This document shows positions 1 to 9,938 of a stretch of 49,698 bases of DNA, one piece after another (the first letter of the stretch is position 1; the number at the start of each line of letters is the position of its first letter). The notes beneath the pieces are model-generated. The model made no database searches and was not told the origin of the DNA. It saw only the letters and a list, made by a program, of their open reading frames with translations. Location of the stretch: NCBI GenBank assembly GCA_902363825.1, contig CABJBK010000017.1, forward strand, positions 1-49,698. Reading direction: 5' to 3'. A program made the position numbers and the translations under genes. Source of the stretch: Lachnospiraceae bacterium (GTDB lineage: Bacteria; Bacillota; Clostridia; Lachnospirales; Lachnospiraceae).

Positions 1-80
1 GGAGCAAGCCAGTATATCCGCAAACCAGAGCCGCCGAGGAAAGCGGTAGTTTTTTAGAGCAAGATTCTACCACGGTGCCA

Positions 81-102
81 AAATCCGCATATCTGCGGTT
101 TT
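81..102. terminator. Small A/T-flanked hairpin, possible bidirectional terminator
   Basis: A perfect 5-bp stem (CCGCA at 85-89, TGCGG at 94-98, loop TATC) is flanked by AAAT on the left and TTTTG on the right, the pattern of a weak intrinsic terminator readable on both strands. It separates whatever lies left of the window from the mobilization genes. The stem is short. Confidence 0.35.
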
Positions 103-121
103 GCCCCTTTGGTAAATCTTG

Positions 122-167
122 TTGGGGAGTGCCTTCCCCAAACCCTGCTCATGCGCCCTGTCGGGCG
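122..167 (+). other. oriT: Candidate origin of transfer (oriT) of the left mobilizable element
   Basis: Just upstream of mobC lie a 7-bp inverted repeat (TTGGGGA 122-128 / TCCCCAA 135-141, 6-nt loop) and a 5-bp inverted repeat (CGCCC 154-158 / GGGCG 163-167). Between and overlapping them is TGCGCCCT (152-159), identical to the last eight bases of the IncQ-type nic core TAAGTGCG/CCCT. If the analogy holds, the nick would fall between 155 and 156 on the plus strand. An inverted repeat 5' of a nic site next to mobC and a relaxase gene is the usual layout. The four bases before the core differ from IncQ, so this is a candidate only. Confidence 0.45.
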
Positions 168-184
168 AGAAAGGAGGTCAACGC

Positions 185-583
185 TTGAAGAAAAAATACA
201 ACACACCCCACCGCTGCCATGTGGTCAAAACCCGCATGACCGAGGAAGAATACGCCGACTTTACCGAGCGGCTGAAACACTATGACGTGAGCCAAGCCGA
301 ATTTATCCGGCAAGCCATTACACGGGCGACCATTCGCCCCATCGTTACCGTTTCCCCGGTCAATGATGAACTGTTGTCCGCCGTTGGCAGGCTGACCGCC
401 GAATATGGAAAAATCGGTGGCAACCTCAATCAGATTGCCCGCGCCCTCAACGAGTACGGCACACCATACAACGCCCTGTCCGTTGAAGTCCGCGCCGCCA
501 TTTCTGACCTTGCTGCCTTGAAGTTTGAAGTCCTGCGAAAGGTAGGTGACGCTGTTGGCAACATTCAAACATATCAGCTCTAA
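185..583 (+). CDS. mobC: MobC-like relaxosome accessory protein
   Basis: This 132-residue protein matches the MobC family of plasmid mobilization proteins, which help the relaxase bind and melt oriT. The N-terminal part, rich in basic residues (VKTRMTEEEYADF, then an alpha-helical SQAEFIRQAI stretch), resembles a ribbon-helix-helix DNA-binding fold. The C-terminal half contains the family-typical GGNLNQIARALN segment. The TTG start at 185 is chosen because AAAGGAGGT sits 7 to 15 bases upstream and the protein then begins MKKKYNTP; the longer open frame from 119 runs through the oriT-like repeats. The 3' end overlaps the relaxase start by 38 bases, so the two are translationally linked. Confidence in the family is high; the DNA target is inferred from position. 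Confidence 0.88.
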   Translation: MKKKYNTPHRCHVVKTRMTEEEYADFTERLKHYDVSQAEFIRQAITRATIRPIVTVSPVNDELLSAVGRLTAEYGKIGGNLNQIARALNEYGTPYNALSVEVRAAISDLAALKFEVLRKVGDAVGNIQTYQL

Positions 584-2171
584 AAATGCGGACTATGGCG
601 CAGCCGAGCAGTACCTCACCTTTGAACATGACGAGTTTACCATGAAGCCCACCCTTGATGAAAACGGGCGGCTCATGCTCAGGGAGGACTATCGAATAGC
701 CACGCTGAACTGCGGCGACGAGGATTTTGCCGTTGCCTGTATGCGCTCCAATCTCCGCTATGGGAAGAACCAGAAGCGGGAAGATGTAAAAAGCCACCAC
801 TACATTATCAGCTTTGACCCACGGGACGCGGTGGACAACGGTTTGACCGTAGACCGGGCGCAGGCGTTGGGCGAGGAATTTTGCCGGAAGCAGTTTCCCG
901 GACACCAAGCCATTGTCTGCACCCACCCGGACGGACACAACCACAGCGGCAATATCCATGTGCATATCGTTATCAATTCTCTGCGGATAGCCGAAGTTCC
1001 ATTCTTGCCCTATATGGACAGACCGGCAGACACCCGCGCCGGGTGCAAACACCGCTGCACAGACGCGGCGATGGAATACTTCAAAGCCGAGGTCATGGAG
1101 ATGTGCCACCGGGAAAATCTCTATCAAATCGACCTGCTCCATGGCAGTAAAAACCGCATTACCGAGCGTGAGTATTGGGCGCAGAAGAAAGGACAAGCCA
1201 AACTTGACAAGGAAAATGCCACCCTTGCAGCCGAGGGGCAGCCTGTAAAGCAGACCAAGTTTGAAACCGACAAGGCGAAGCTACGGCAGACCATACGGAA
1301 CGCCATGAGCGAAGCTACTACCTTTGACGAGTTTTCCGCTTTACTTCTGCGGCAGGGTGTGATCGTCAAAGAGAGCCGAGGGCGGTTGTCCTACCTTACC
1401 CCGGACAGGACGAAACCCATTACTGCCCGAAAACTGGGAGATGATTTTGACCGTGCCGCCGTTCTTGCCCTTTTGGAGCAGAACGCCCACAGAGCTGCCG
1501 AAAAGACCGCACCCATACCCGAATACCATACCGCTGAAACAAACCGCACAGAGCGAGGAAAAACGCAGAAAATCGCCCCGACAGGCAACATTCAGAGAAT
1601 GGTTGACCGTGCGGCGAAGCGAGCCGAGGGAAAAGGTATCGGCTATGACCGTTGGGCGGCTGTCCATAATCTCAAACAGATGGCGGCTACCGTTGCCGCT
1701 ATGGAGCAATACGGCTTTACCCCGGATGAACTGGACGCAGCCCTTGTGTCTGCCAATGCGGATTTACACAGCAGCACCGCCAAGCTGAAGCCCATTGAAA
1801 CGGCTATCCGTGAGAAAAAGGACTTGCAGAAACAGGTGCTTGCCTATGCCAAGACAAGAGATGTGCGTGACGGATTGAAAAAGCAGAAAACCGATAAGGC
1901 ACGCAAAGCCTACCGGGAAAAGCATGAAAGCGACTTTATCATAGCAGACGCAGCCGTAAGATATTTTCGGCAAAAAGGCATTACCAAGCTGCCCACCTAT
2001 AAATCGTTGCAGGCTGAAATCGAGCAGCTTACCGCCGAGAAGAACGCCCTTTACAACGAGTACCGGGCAAATAAAGAGCGTGTCCGGGAATTGCAGACCA
2101 TGAAAAGCAATCTTTCCCAAATGCACCACGGCGAGCCGAGCCGACAGAAAAAGCATGAACAGGAGCGTTAA
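546..2171 (+). CDS. Relaxase/mobilization nuclease (VirD2-like, MOBP-type)
   Basis: This 541-residue protein is a conjugative relaxase that would nick the element's oriT and stay bound to the 5' end during transfer. The N-terminal 200 residues carry the relaxase fold: a Tyr-containing NADYGAAEQYLTF segment near residues 14-26 (a likely catalytic-Tyr region) and the metal-binding HVH triad motif in GNIHVHIVIN (H138, H140), preceded by HPDGHNH. The C-terminal 300 residues are charged and helical, probably coiled coil. The start is GTG at 546, inside mobC; no better start with the conserved FKHISSKNADYG segment intact is available. No VirD4 or VirB genes accompany it in this element, so it is mobilizable rather than self-transmissible on the evidence here. 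Confidence 0.9.
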   Translation: MTLLATFKHISSKNADYGAAEQYLTFEHDEFTMKPTLDENGRLMLREDYRIATLNCGDEDFAVACMRSNLRYGKNQKREDVKSHHYIISFDPRDAVDNGLTVDRAQALGEEFCRKQFPGHQAIVCTHPDGHNHSGNIHVHIVINSLRIAEVPFLPYMDRPADTRAGCKHRCTDAAMEYFKAEVMEMCHRENLYQIDLLHGSKNRITEREYWAQKKGQAKLDKENATLAAEGQPVKQTKFETDKAKLRQTIRNAMSEATTFDEFSALLLRQGVIVKESRGRLSYLTPDRTKPITARKLGDDFDRAAVLALLEQNAHRAAEKTAPIPEYHTAETNRTERGKTQKIAPTGNIQRMVDRAAKRAEGKGIGYDRWAAVHNLKQMAATVAAMEQYGFTPDELDAALVSANADLHSSTAKLKPIETAIREKKDLQKQVLAYAKTRDVRDGLKKQKTDKARKAYREKHESDFIIADAAVRYFRQKGITKLPTYKSLQAEIEQLTAEKNALYNEYRANKERVRELQTMKSNLSQMHHGEPSRQKKHEQER

Positions 2172-2177
2172 AAACCG

Positions 2178-2294
2178 CCCCGAAATGATACCGAAACCAA
2201 ACAAAAACAGGGATATGCCCTTACCCCTATCCGCAATACTCCCCGACCTCAAAACAGGGCGTACAGGGCAAAAAATCCCCGAAAATGATACCGA
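2178..2294. repeat. Pair of 17/18-bp direct repeats upstream of the replication genes
   Basis: CCCCGAAATGATACCGA at 2178-2194 recurs at 2277-2294 with one extra A. The copies sit 99 bases apart in the short non-coding stretch between the relaxase and the replication genes, together with several CAGGG-containing words. They could be iteron-like sites for the downstream replication protein or only a local duplication. Confidence 0.4.
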
Positions 2295-2356
2295 GAAGAT
2301 ACAGTTTTCCAGCCCTATCCGTGATACCCACGGAAACGGCAGAAAGGAGCGTACCA

Positions 2357-2551
2357 ATGCCACGCATGAGCAACAAACGGCGGCTTGAATGGAGCTTTTT
2401 CCTCAACCACCGAAACCGAATTACCTATAATGACCTTTGCCGGGGCTGCACCCACGATTGCAAGCAGAGTTTCCGAGCCGTGATTATCCTCTGCCACCGG
2501 TATTACTCCAAGCGTTGGAAACCAAAGGAGGACACCGCCTATGGCAGATAA
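2357..2551 (+). CDS. Small conserved Cys-containing protein of mobilizable elements
   Basis: The 64-residue product (MPRMSNKRRLEWSFFLN...) is of a type I recall recurring between the relaxase and replication genes of Clostridia mobilizable elements. It is basic and has a CRGCTHDCK cluster that could bind a metal, plus a second Cys in the tail. ATG at 2357 is chosen because GAAAGGAG lies about 7 bases upstream; the open frame extends further upstream without a better site. Its 3' end overlaps the next gene by 11 bases, indicating one operon. Function is unknown; a DNA-binding accessory role is a guess. Confidence 0.7.
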   Translation: MPRMSNKRRLEWSFFLNHRNRITYNDLCRGCTHDCKQSFRAVIILCHRYYSKRWKPKEDTAYGR

Positions 2552-3284
2552 CCGCAAATATTACTACCTCAAACTGAAAGAAAGCTATTTTGATGATGAC
2601 GCTATCGTGCTGTTGGAGAGTATGCCGGACGGTATTCTCTATTCCAACATTCTCTTGAAGCTGTACTTAAAATCGCTGAAAAACGGCGGCAAGTTGCAGC
2701 TTGACGAGAATATCCCTTACACAGCACAGATGATCGCCACTCTTACCCGTCAGCAGGTAGGCACGGTGGAACGGGCGTTAGGGATTTTTCAGCAGTTGGG
2801 GCTTGTGGAGCAGCTACACGGCGGCTTGCTCTACATGACCGATATTGAACTGATGATAGGGCAATCCTCTACCGAAGCGGAGCGAAAACGGGCGGCAAGG
2901 CTTGCAAACAAGGCTTTGCCACCACCCCGGACAAACGGCGGACATTTGTCCGACATTCGTCCACCAGAGATAGAGATAAAGAAAGAGATAGATATAGAGA
3001 TAGAAAAAGAGAGAGAGTTAGAAACGGGACAAGCCCCCTCCCGCAGCTATGGCAGATACAACAATGTTTTTCTTTCCGATACGGAACTGGACGAGCTGAA
3101 AGCGGAACTGCCCGACAAATGGGAGTATTATATTGACCGCTTATCTACTCATATAGCGTCCAAAGGAACGAAATACCGCGGTCATGCAGCCACGATATAC
3201 AAGTGGGCGCAGGAGGACGAAGCCAAGAAACCGCCGAAAAAAGGCATACCCGATTACACCTTTAAGGAGGGCGAGAGTTTATGA
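2541..3284 (+). CDS. Replisome organizer / replication initiator-like protein
   Basis: The 247-residue protein begins with a domain typical of phage replisome organizers and RepA-N-like initiators (KYYYLKLKESYFDDDAIVLLESMPDG, roughly residues 5-110), a winged-helix DNA-binding region. A highly charged linker follows (EIEIKKEIDIEIEKERELE, about residues 142-162), then a C-terminal domain (residues 170-245) that in this family recruits the helicase loader. The next gene is a DnaC-like ATPase whose start overlaps this stop by four bases, matching the initiator-plus-loader pairs of phages and mobile elements. The linker is encoded by an almost pure purine tract (2966-3024). The likely role is autonomous replication of the excised circle; the origin was not found, but the repeats at 2178-2294 are nearby. 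Confidence 0.82.
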   Translation: MADNRKYYYLKLKESYFDDDAIVLLESMPDGILYSNILLKLYLKSLKNGGKLQLDENIPYTAQMIATLTRQQVGTVERALGIFQQLGLVEQLHGGLLYMTDIELMIGQSSTEAERKRAARLANKALPPPRTNGGHLSDIRPPEIEIKKEIDIEIEKERELETGQAPSRSYGRYNNVFLSDTELDELKAELPDKWEYYIDRLSTHIASKGTKYRGHAATIYKWAQEDEAKKPPKKGIPDYTFKEGESL

Positions 3285-4120
3285 CTGAACTTTTTACCGA
3301 TACCGTTTTGAATATGATGACTACTACCGCAGAGCCGGAGGACTACACGGGCGAGGACGGTCTGCTTTACTGCGGCAAGTGCCGCACGGCGAAAGAAGCC
3401 TACTTTCCCAAAGAAACCGCCGCATGGTTGGGGCATGACAAGCACCCGACAGAATGTGACTGCCAACGGGAGAAGCGTTTGGAATGTGAATCCGCCGAGG
3501 AACGCAGACGACACCTTGACACCGTTATGGAACTGAAACGCCGGGGCTTTACCGACCTCACCATGCAGGAATGGACTTTTGCACATGACAACGGCAAATG
3601 CCTGCAGATGAGCAAGGCACATTTATATGTGGAGCATTGGGAGCAGATGAGAGAAAACAACTATGGTCTGCTCTTGTGGGGCAAGGTAGGCACAGGAAAA
3701 AGCTATTTTGCCGGGTGCATTGCCAATGCCCTTATGGAACAGGAAATCTCCGTCCGCATGTCAAACTTTTCTGCGATACTGAATGATTTAACTGCCAGCT
3801 TTGAGGGGCGAAACGAATATATCGAGCGTCTTTGCCGTTTCCCTCTGCTGATACTTGATGATTTTGGTATGGAGCGTGGCACAGAGTACGGTTTGGAACA
3901 GGTCTACAATGTAATTGACAGCCGATACCGCAGCCGAAAGCCGCTGATTGTCACCACCAATCTAAGCCTTACGGAACTGCAGAATCCACAGGACACCGCC
4001 CACGCCCGTATCTATGACCGAGTGCTTGAAATGTGTCTGCCTATCCTCTTTACAGGCGAGAACTTCCGAAAGGAAACGGCACAAACCAAGCTCAATGGAC
4101 TAAAAGAACTGTTGAAGTGA
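3281..4120 (+). CDS. DnaC-like AAA+ helicase loader ATPase
   Basis: The 279-residue ATPase resembles DnaC/IstB-type helicase loaders. Walker A is GKVGTGKS at residues 134-141 and Walker B is LLILDDFGME near residues 190-199; a sensor-like VTTNLSL segment follows. The N-terminal 75 residues carry CGKCRTAKEAYF and CDCQREK, a likely zinc-binding knuckle seen in DnaC relatives of mobile elements. It overlaps the preceding replisome organizer by ATGA, so the two are probably co-translated and load the host replicative helicase onto the element's origin. The ATG at 3281 has GGAGGGCGAG upstream. Confidence 0.87.
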   Translation: MTELFTDTVLNMMTTTAEPEDYTGEDGLLYCGKCRTAKEAYFPKETAAWLGHDKHPTECDCQREKRLECESAEERRRHLDTVMELKRRGFTDLTMQEWTFAHDNGKCLQMSKAHLYVEHWEQMRENNYGLLLWGKVGTGKSYFAGCIANALMEQEISVRMSNFSAILNDLTASFEGRNEYIERLCRFPLLILDDFGMERGTEYGLEQVYNVIDSRYRSRKPLIVTTNLSLTELQNPQDTAHARIYDRVLEMCLPILFTGENFRKETAQTKLNGLKELLK

Positions 4121-4132
4121 AAGGAGTTGCCT

Positions 4133-4321
4133 ATGACAGAAAACAAACAGAATAACAATGACCGCACCGACCGCCGCCCGGACTGCGTGACGGAGATCCG
4201 CATGGGTAACACCGTGCTTGTTGTGTCCGGCTTTTTCAAGAAAGATACCACAGCCACCGCAGCCGACAAGATGATGAAAGTGCTGGAAGCGGAAGCTGCT
4301 ACACAAAAAACAGCGATTTGA
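4133..4321 (+). CDS. tnpW: Transposon-encoded protein TnpW
   Basis: The 62-residue protein matches the small TnpW family found beside large serine recombinases: an acidic N-terminus, then VTEIRMGNTVLVVSGFF and a helix ADKMMKVLEAEA. The ATG at 4133 is preferred because AAAGGAG precedes it by about 7 bases. It lies directly upstream of the serine recombinase, as in related elements. Its role is not known to me; an accessory function in excision is possible because of its constant neighbourhood. Confidence 0.75.
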   Translation: MTENKQNNNDRTDRRPDCVTEIRMGNTVLVVSGFFKKDTTATAADKMMKVLEAEAATQKTAI

Positions 4322-4363
4322 CCGACCATAAAGAAGCAGATTTGACGCTTTTGCCGCTATACA

Positions 4364-6040
<1,677 letters not shown>

Positions 6041-6048
6041 CCGCCCGC

Positions 6049-6081
6049 CCTATCCGATACCAAAGACAAGTATCGGATAGG
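6049..6081 (+). terminator. 12-bp perfect hairpin after the recombinase gene
   Basis: CCTATCCGATAC (6049-6060) and GTATCGGATAGG (6070-6081) form a perfect 12-bp stem with a 9-nt loop, nine bases after the recombinase stop. An A-rich stretch and then ATTTTTTAC follow about 10 bases later, so termination is plausible though the U-tract is not adjacent. It is the last sizeable structure before the element boundary and could also be a recombinase-binding site. Confidence 0.6.
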
Positions 6082-6112
6082 AAAGGCAAAATTTTTTACA
6101 CTTCTATTACTT

Positions 6113-6130
6113 CTTTATCACACATAAGAA
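6113..6130. other. Right boundary of the left mobilizable element in maff2
   Basis: The maff2 reading frame becomes recognisable at AAA TCA CAG GGC (6131 onward) and shows a stop codon (TAA, 6125-6127) just upstream. A GA dinucleotide at 6128-6129 is the likely crossover, by analogy with TnpX enzymes and with the second element here. Read inward on the minus strand the end is TCTTATGTGTGATAAAG, which resembles the left end of the other element (TATGCTGTGAAAGG). The partner boundary is outside the window. Confidence 0.6.
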
Positions 6131-6223
6131 AAATCACAGGGCATCAAGCAGCTTATGAGTGGCGGTGGCATCATCATTGTGGCACAGACGGTAATTCCAC
6201 AGCTTACCACTCTGTTTTCATAA
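6131..6223 (+). pseudogene. 3' fragment of a Maff2-family small membrane protein gene
   Basis: Translation from 6131 gives KSQGIKQLMSGGG followed by IIIVAQTVIPQLTTLFS and a stop. This is the C-terminal end of Maff2-type proteins, short membrane proteins encoded just before the VirB6/TrbL-like gene in Tn1549/CTn-type ICEs. The usual N-terminal membrane segment is absent because the left mobilizable element is inserted; it should lie beyond the left edge of the window. The stop (6221-6223) is three bases before the next gene's ATG, preserving the normal operon spacing. Confidence 0.82.
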
Positions 6224-6226
6224 TTC

Positions 6227-7099
6227 ATGGGTGGGATCATTGATAAGATTACTGAATTCATAAAGGAACTGTTGCAGGGGTGGGTTCTGACCAACTTTGA
6301 AACCATGTTTACCGATGTTAATGACAAGGTAGGCACGATTGCAGGGGAGGTCAGCAAAACTCCAAGCACATGGAACTCCGGTATTTTTGATATGATAAAA
6401 ACCTTGTCCGACAATGTGATGATTCCCATAGCGGGAATGATCATCAGTTTTGTACTCGTCTATGAGCTTATTTCCATGGTCATTGACAAAAATAACCTGC
6501 ATGACTTCAATACAGCCATTTTTATCCGCTTTTTTATGAAAGCGTGTATTGCAGTCATGCTTCTTAGCAAGACTTTTGACATTGTAATGGCAGTATTTGA
6601 TGTGGGAAGCCATATCGTAAATTCTGCCGCATCAGCGATTACCGGAAGCACCAGTATTGATGTGGCAAGTACGCTGCAGACGATGTTCAATGAGCAGTTT
6701 TCGGAAATGAGCATAGGAGAGCTGTTGGGACTGGGAATGGAGACCATGATCGTCAGTTTATGTATGAAAATCATGTCAGTCCTTATCACCGTCATTCTTT
6801 ATGGGCGAATGATTGAAATATATCTTTATGTATCAGTAGCACCAGTTCCCTGTGCAACCGTAACCAACCGGGAATGGGGAACGATAGGAACGAATTATTT
6901 TAAGGGGCTTTGTGCTCTAGCATTTCAGGGATTTTTTATGATGGTATGCGTTGCAATCTATGCAGTGCTTGTGGCTGGTGTGGCAGTATCCGACAACCTG
7001 CATACGGCACTCTGGTCGGTGGCAGCATATACCGTTATTTTATGCTTTTCACTCTTTAAGACTGGTTCATTATCGAAATCTATCTGGAATGCGCACTAA
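6227..7099 (+). CDS. VirB6/TrbL-like conjugal transfer membrane protein (CD0411-type)
   Basis: The 290-residue protein is an integral membrane component of the type IV secretion channel. An amphipathic N-terminal region (to about residue 60) is followed by five or six hydrophobic segments near residues 66-86, 98-120, 165-200, 225-250 and 255-275. The APVPCATVTNREWGTIGTNYFKG loop is characteristic of these CD0411/TrbL-like proteins in Clostridia ICEs. It sits between maff2 and prgI in the standard gene order. The ATG at 6227 begins MGGIIDKITEFIKELLQGWV. No close strong ribosome site is visible, so it may depend on coupling to maff2, which is now broken. Confidence 0.85.
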   Translation: MGGIIDKITEFIKELLQGWVLTNFETMFTDVNDKVGTIAGEVSKTPSTWNSGIFDMIKTLSDNVMIPIAGMIISFVLVYELISMVIDKNNLHDFNTAIFIRFFMKACIAVMLLSKTFDIVMAVFDVGSHIVNSAASAITGSTSIDVASTLQTMFNEQFSEMSIGELLGLGMETMIVSLCMKIMSVLITVILYGRMIEIYLYVSVAPVPCATVTNREWGTIGTNYFKGLCALAFQGFFMMVCVAIYAVLVAGVAVSDNLHTALWSVAAYTVILCFSLFKTGSLSKSIWNAH

Positions 7100-7111
7100 G
7101 GGAGGAACGAT

Positions 7112-7528
7112 ATGGCAATATCCGTGCAGGTGCCGAAGGATTTGTCCGGTATCAAGACAAAAGTGGCACTGAACTTAACAAAGAGACAGATCATCTGTTT
7201 CAGCGGTGCGGCAGTAGCCGGGATACCCTTGTATTTTTTAACCAAGGGACTGATCGGAACATCAGCCGCATCACTTCTTATGATGGGAGCAATGCTTCCA
7301 TTCTTCTTTTTTGCAATGTATGAGAAAAACGGATTTCCGGCAGAGAAGATTTTGTATTTTATGCTCCGGCAGAAGATACTCACACCGGGCATAAGACCAT
7401 ACCGGTCAGAGAACTTATACAAGCGGTTGGAAGAAAAAGAAAAATTACGAAGGGAGGTTCGTTATCTTGAAGAAAAAGCAAAAGGCAGAACCGGAAAGCC
7501 GCAGAAAAAGCAGTTATCAGGGCAATAG
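7112..7528 (+). CDS. prgI: PrgI-family conjugation membrane protein
   Basis: The 138-residue protein matches the PrgI family of conjugation components (VirB3-like). It opens MAISVQVPKDLSGIKTKVAL, then has two membrane segments (about residues 27-47 and 52-70), a conserved KNGFPAEKILYF segment and a basic C-terminal tail. GGGAGG precedes ATG 7112. Its last 62 bases overlap the start of the VirB4-like gene, as is common in this operon. It is expected to anchor the VirB4 ATPase at the membrane. Confidence 0.9.
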   Translation: MAISVQVPKDLSGIKTKVALNLTKRQIICFSGAAVAGIPLYFLTKGLIGTSAASLLMMGAMLPFFFFAMYEKNGFPAEKILYFMLRQKILTPGIRPYRSENLYKRLEEKEKLRREVRYLEEKAKGRTGKPQKKQLSGQ

Positions 7529-9938
7529 CAGGAATAACAGCAAAAGCGGTGGACTTACCTTTTCAGAGAAGAAGCGTCTTATACAGTTGAAACATATTTT
7601 ATCGGGAAAGAGCAATGAGAAAGAAAAGCCGACTACCGCACAAAAGACGATTACTTTTGAAAAGATGTTCCGTGACGGTATCTGTCAGGTCAGCCACCGT
7701 TATTATACAAAGATGGTGGAATTTTTTGATATAAACTATTCGCTTCTGGAAGTGGACGAGCAGGCGGACATACTGGCACAGTACAGCAAGCTCATCAATT
7801 ATTTTGATCCGTCTGTGAGGTTTGAACTGGTGCTTTTCAACAGGCAGGTCAACGAACAGATGCTTACAGAACAGTTTGACATTCCGTGGCAGGAGGATGA
7901 TTTTAACGACATTCGTGAAGAATATACGGAGATGTTAAAGAAGCAGGCGGCAAAGGGAAACAATGGCATCATCAAATCAAAATATCTGATTTTTGGTGTG
8001 GAGAGCAATGGCTACAAGGAAGCCAAGAGCCGCCTTAACAACATTGAAAAAGATGTCATACGGAACTTAAACAACATAGGAACCCTTGCGAGGGGACTGG
8101 ACGGAAAGGAAAGACTGCGTATCCTGCATGAATATTTTAATCAGGATACCATGGAGCCTTTCCGCTTTTCGTTTAAGGATCTGGCAGAATCCGGTAAGTC
8201 GGTCAAGGACTATATTGCACCGCCGGGGTTTGATTTCCGCTATCCGAACCGCTTCAAGTCGGGAAATATGTATGGCTGTGTGTCCTATCTGGATATTATC
8301 GCACCGAAGTTTACGGACGAGCTGATCAAGCAGCTTCTTGACATTGATGCAAACCTTACTATCTCCATGCACATGCAGACGGAAGATCCGGTAAAGGCAA
8401 TCAAGAAGTTAAAAGCGGTCATTTCCAATATCCAGAAGATGAAGATTGAGGAGCAGAAAAAGGCAGTCCGGAGCGGCTACGATATGGATATTCTTCCAAC
8501 GGATATTGTGACCTATGAAAAGGATACGCTGGAATTTCTGGATGATTTGAATACGAGCAATCAGAAGATGATCAACATGACATTCCTTATTACCTGTTAT
8601 GGCAGAACCAAGCGGGAACTGGAGAGCTTAATGCAGAGAGTGTCCGGTATCATTCAGCAGGCAAACTGTGACCTTAGATGTTTACAGTATTTACAGGAGC
8701 AGGGCCTTATGGCATCTGCACCGATTGGGTGCAATGAAACCGGAATTGAGCGTACCCTTTCCACAAAGAGTACCGCAATCTTAGTACCATTCTGCACACA
8801 GGAATTATTTATGCCTGCACCGGCAATCTATTACGGATTAAATGCACTCAGCAACAACATGATTATGGCAGACCGCAAAAGGCTCCGTACACCAAACGGA
8901 GTTATCTTAGGTACTCCCGGAAGTGGTAAGAGTTTTAGTGCAAAGCGTGAGATTTTAAGCTGTTTTCTTATCACAAAGGACGATATTATCATCTGCGATC
9001 CGGAGGGAGAGTATTTTGCTCTTGTGGCAGCACTACATGGACAGGTGGTAAAACTTGCCACCAATTCCAAAGACTATCTGAACCCTATGGATATACAGTT
9101 ATCCCATAAGAGGGATAAGGAAGCGTTAAAGCTGAAATCCGATTTTATTATTACTCTGTGTGACCTGATTGCAGGCGGCAAGGATGGATTGCAGAACGAT
9201 GAAAAAGGTATCATCGACGAGTGTATCCGTCATATTTATGATAAGTATTTTGAAAATCCGGTGCCGGAAAATATGCCGCTGCTGGAAGATTTATATGATG
9301 CCCTGTTAGCACACAAAAATCCAAAGGCGGAGCGTATCGCAAACAGCCTTGTGCTGTATGTGCATGGTTCCCAGAATTACTTCAACCACCATACCAATGT
9401 GGACAGCGGCAATCGTATCATGTGCTTTGACATCAGAGACTTGGGAAATCAGTTGAAAGAGCTTGGAATGTTAATCGTGCAGGATGCGGTTTGGAACAGG
9501 GTATCGCAGAACAGGGAGCGAAAGATTGCTACCCGTTATTACTGTGATGAGTTCCACCTTCTTCTGAAGGAGAAGCAGACAGCTATTTATTCCGTGGAAA
9601 TCTGGAAACGTTTCAGAAAATGGGGCGGTATTCCGACAGGTTTGACGCAGAACGTGGGCGATTTTCTTCGTTCTGAGGAGATTGAAGGTATTTTGGGTAA
9701 CAGCGATTTTGTGTATCTGTTAAATCAGAATGCCAAAGATCAGGCAATTCTCGCTGATAAACTGGGACTTTCTGATAAGCAACTTTCCTATGTCACCAAC
9801 TCCGAGCCGGGAAGTGGTCTGATACTGTTTGACAATGTGGTAATTCCATTTGTAGACAAATATCCGACAGACACCAAGACTTACAGAATTATGAATACCA
9901 AGCCGGAGGAATCGGTGCAGAAGGAGGACGCAGTATAA
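7467..9938 (+). CDS. virB4: VirB4-like conjugal transfer ATPase
   Basis: The 823-residue ATPase powers assembly and substrate movement in the type IV secretion apparatus. The N-terminal half (to about 450) is the VirB4 docking region and the C-terminal half is a RecA-like motor with Walker A GTPGSGKS at residues 482-489 and the family motif DIIICDPEGEY shortly after. The later CDEFHLLL (Walker B-like) and GLTQNVGDFL motifs also fit. The TTG start at 7467 has GGGAGG about 10 bases upstream; the first 50 residues are basic and disordered. The stop is immediately followed by the ATG of the next gene, so the cluster is one transcription unit. Confidence 0.95.
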   Translation: MKKKQKAEPESRRKSSYQGNSRNNSKSGGLTFSEKKRLIQLKHILSGKSNEKEKPTTAQKTITFEKMFRDGICQVSHRYYTKMVEFFDINYSLLEVDEQADILAQYSKLINYFDPSVRFELVLFNRQVNEQMLTEQFDIPWQEDDFNDIREEYTEMLKKQAAKGNNGIIKSKYLIFGVESNGYKEAKSRLNNIEKDVIRNLNNIGTLARGLDGKERLRILHEYFNQDTMEPFRFSFKDLAESGKSVKDYIAPPGFDFRYPNRFKSGNMYGCVSYLDIIAPKFTDELIKQLLDIDANLTISMHMQTEDPVKAIKKLKAVISNIQKMKIEEQKKAVRSGYDMDILPTDIVTYEKDTLEFLDDLNTSNQKMINMTFLITCYGRTKRELESLMQRVSGIIQQANCDLRCLQYLQEQGLMASAPIGCNETGIERTLSTKSTAILVPFCTQELFMPAPAIYYGLNALSNNMIMADRKRLRTPNGVILGTPGSGKSFSAKREILSCFLITKDDIIICDPEGEYFALVAALHGQVVKLATNSKDYLNPMDIQLSHKRDKEALKLKSDFIITLCDLIAGGKDGLQNDEKGIIDECIRHIYDKYFENPVPENMPLLEDLYDALLAHKNPKAERIANSLVLYVHGSQNYFNHHTNVDSGNRIMCFDIRDLGNQLKELGMLIVQDAVWNRVSQNRERKIATRYYCDEFHLLLKEKQTAIYSVEIWKRFRKWGGIPTGLTQNVGDFLRSEEIEGILGNSDFVYLLNQNAKDQAILADKLGLSDKQLSYVTNSEPGSGLILFDNVVIPFVDKYPTDTKTYRIMNTKPEESVQKEDAV

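Noticed and set aside
119..184. Longer MobC starting at TTG 119
   Set aside because: It would run through the inverted repeats of the candidate oriT; the strong ribosome site points to TTG 185.
447..1196. Long minus-strand open frame opposite the relaxase gene
   Set aside because: It is a shadow of the GC-rich mobilization genes on the plus strand, without a ribosome site or family resemblance.
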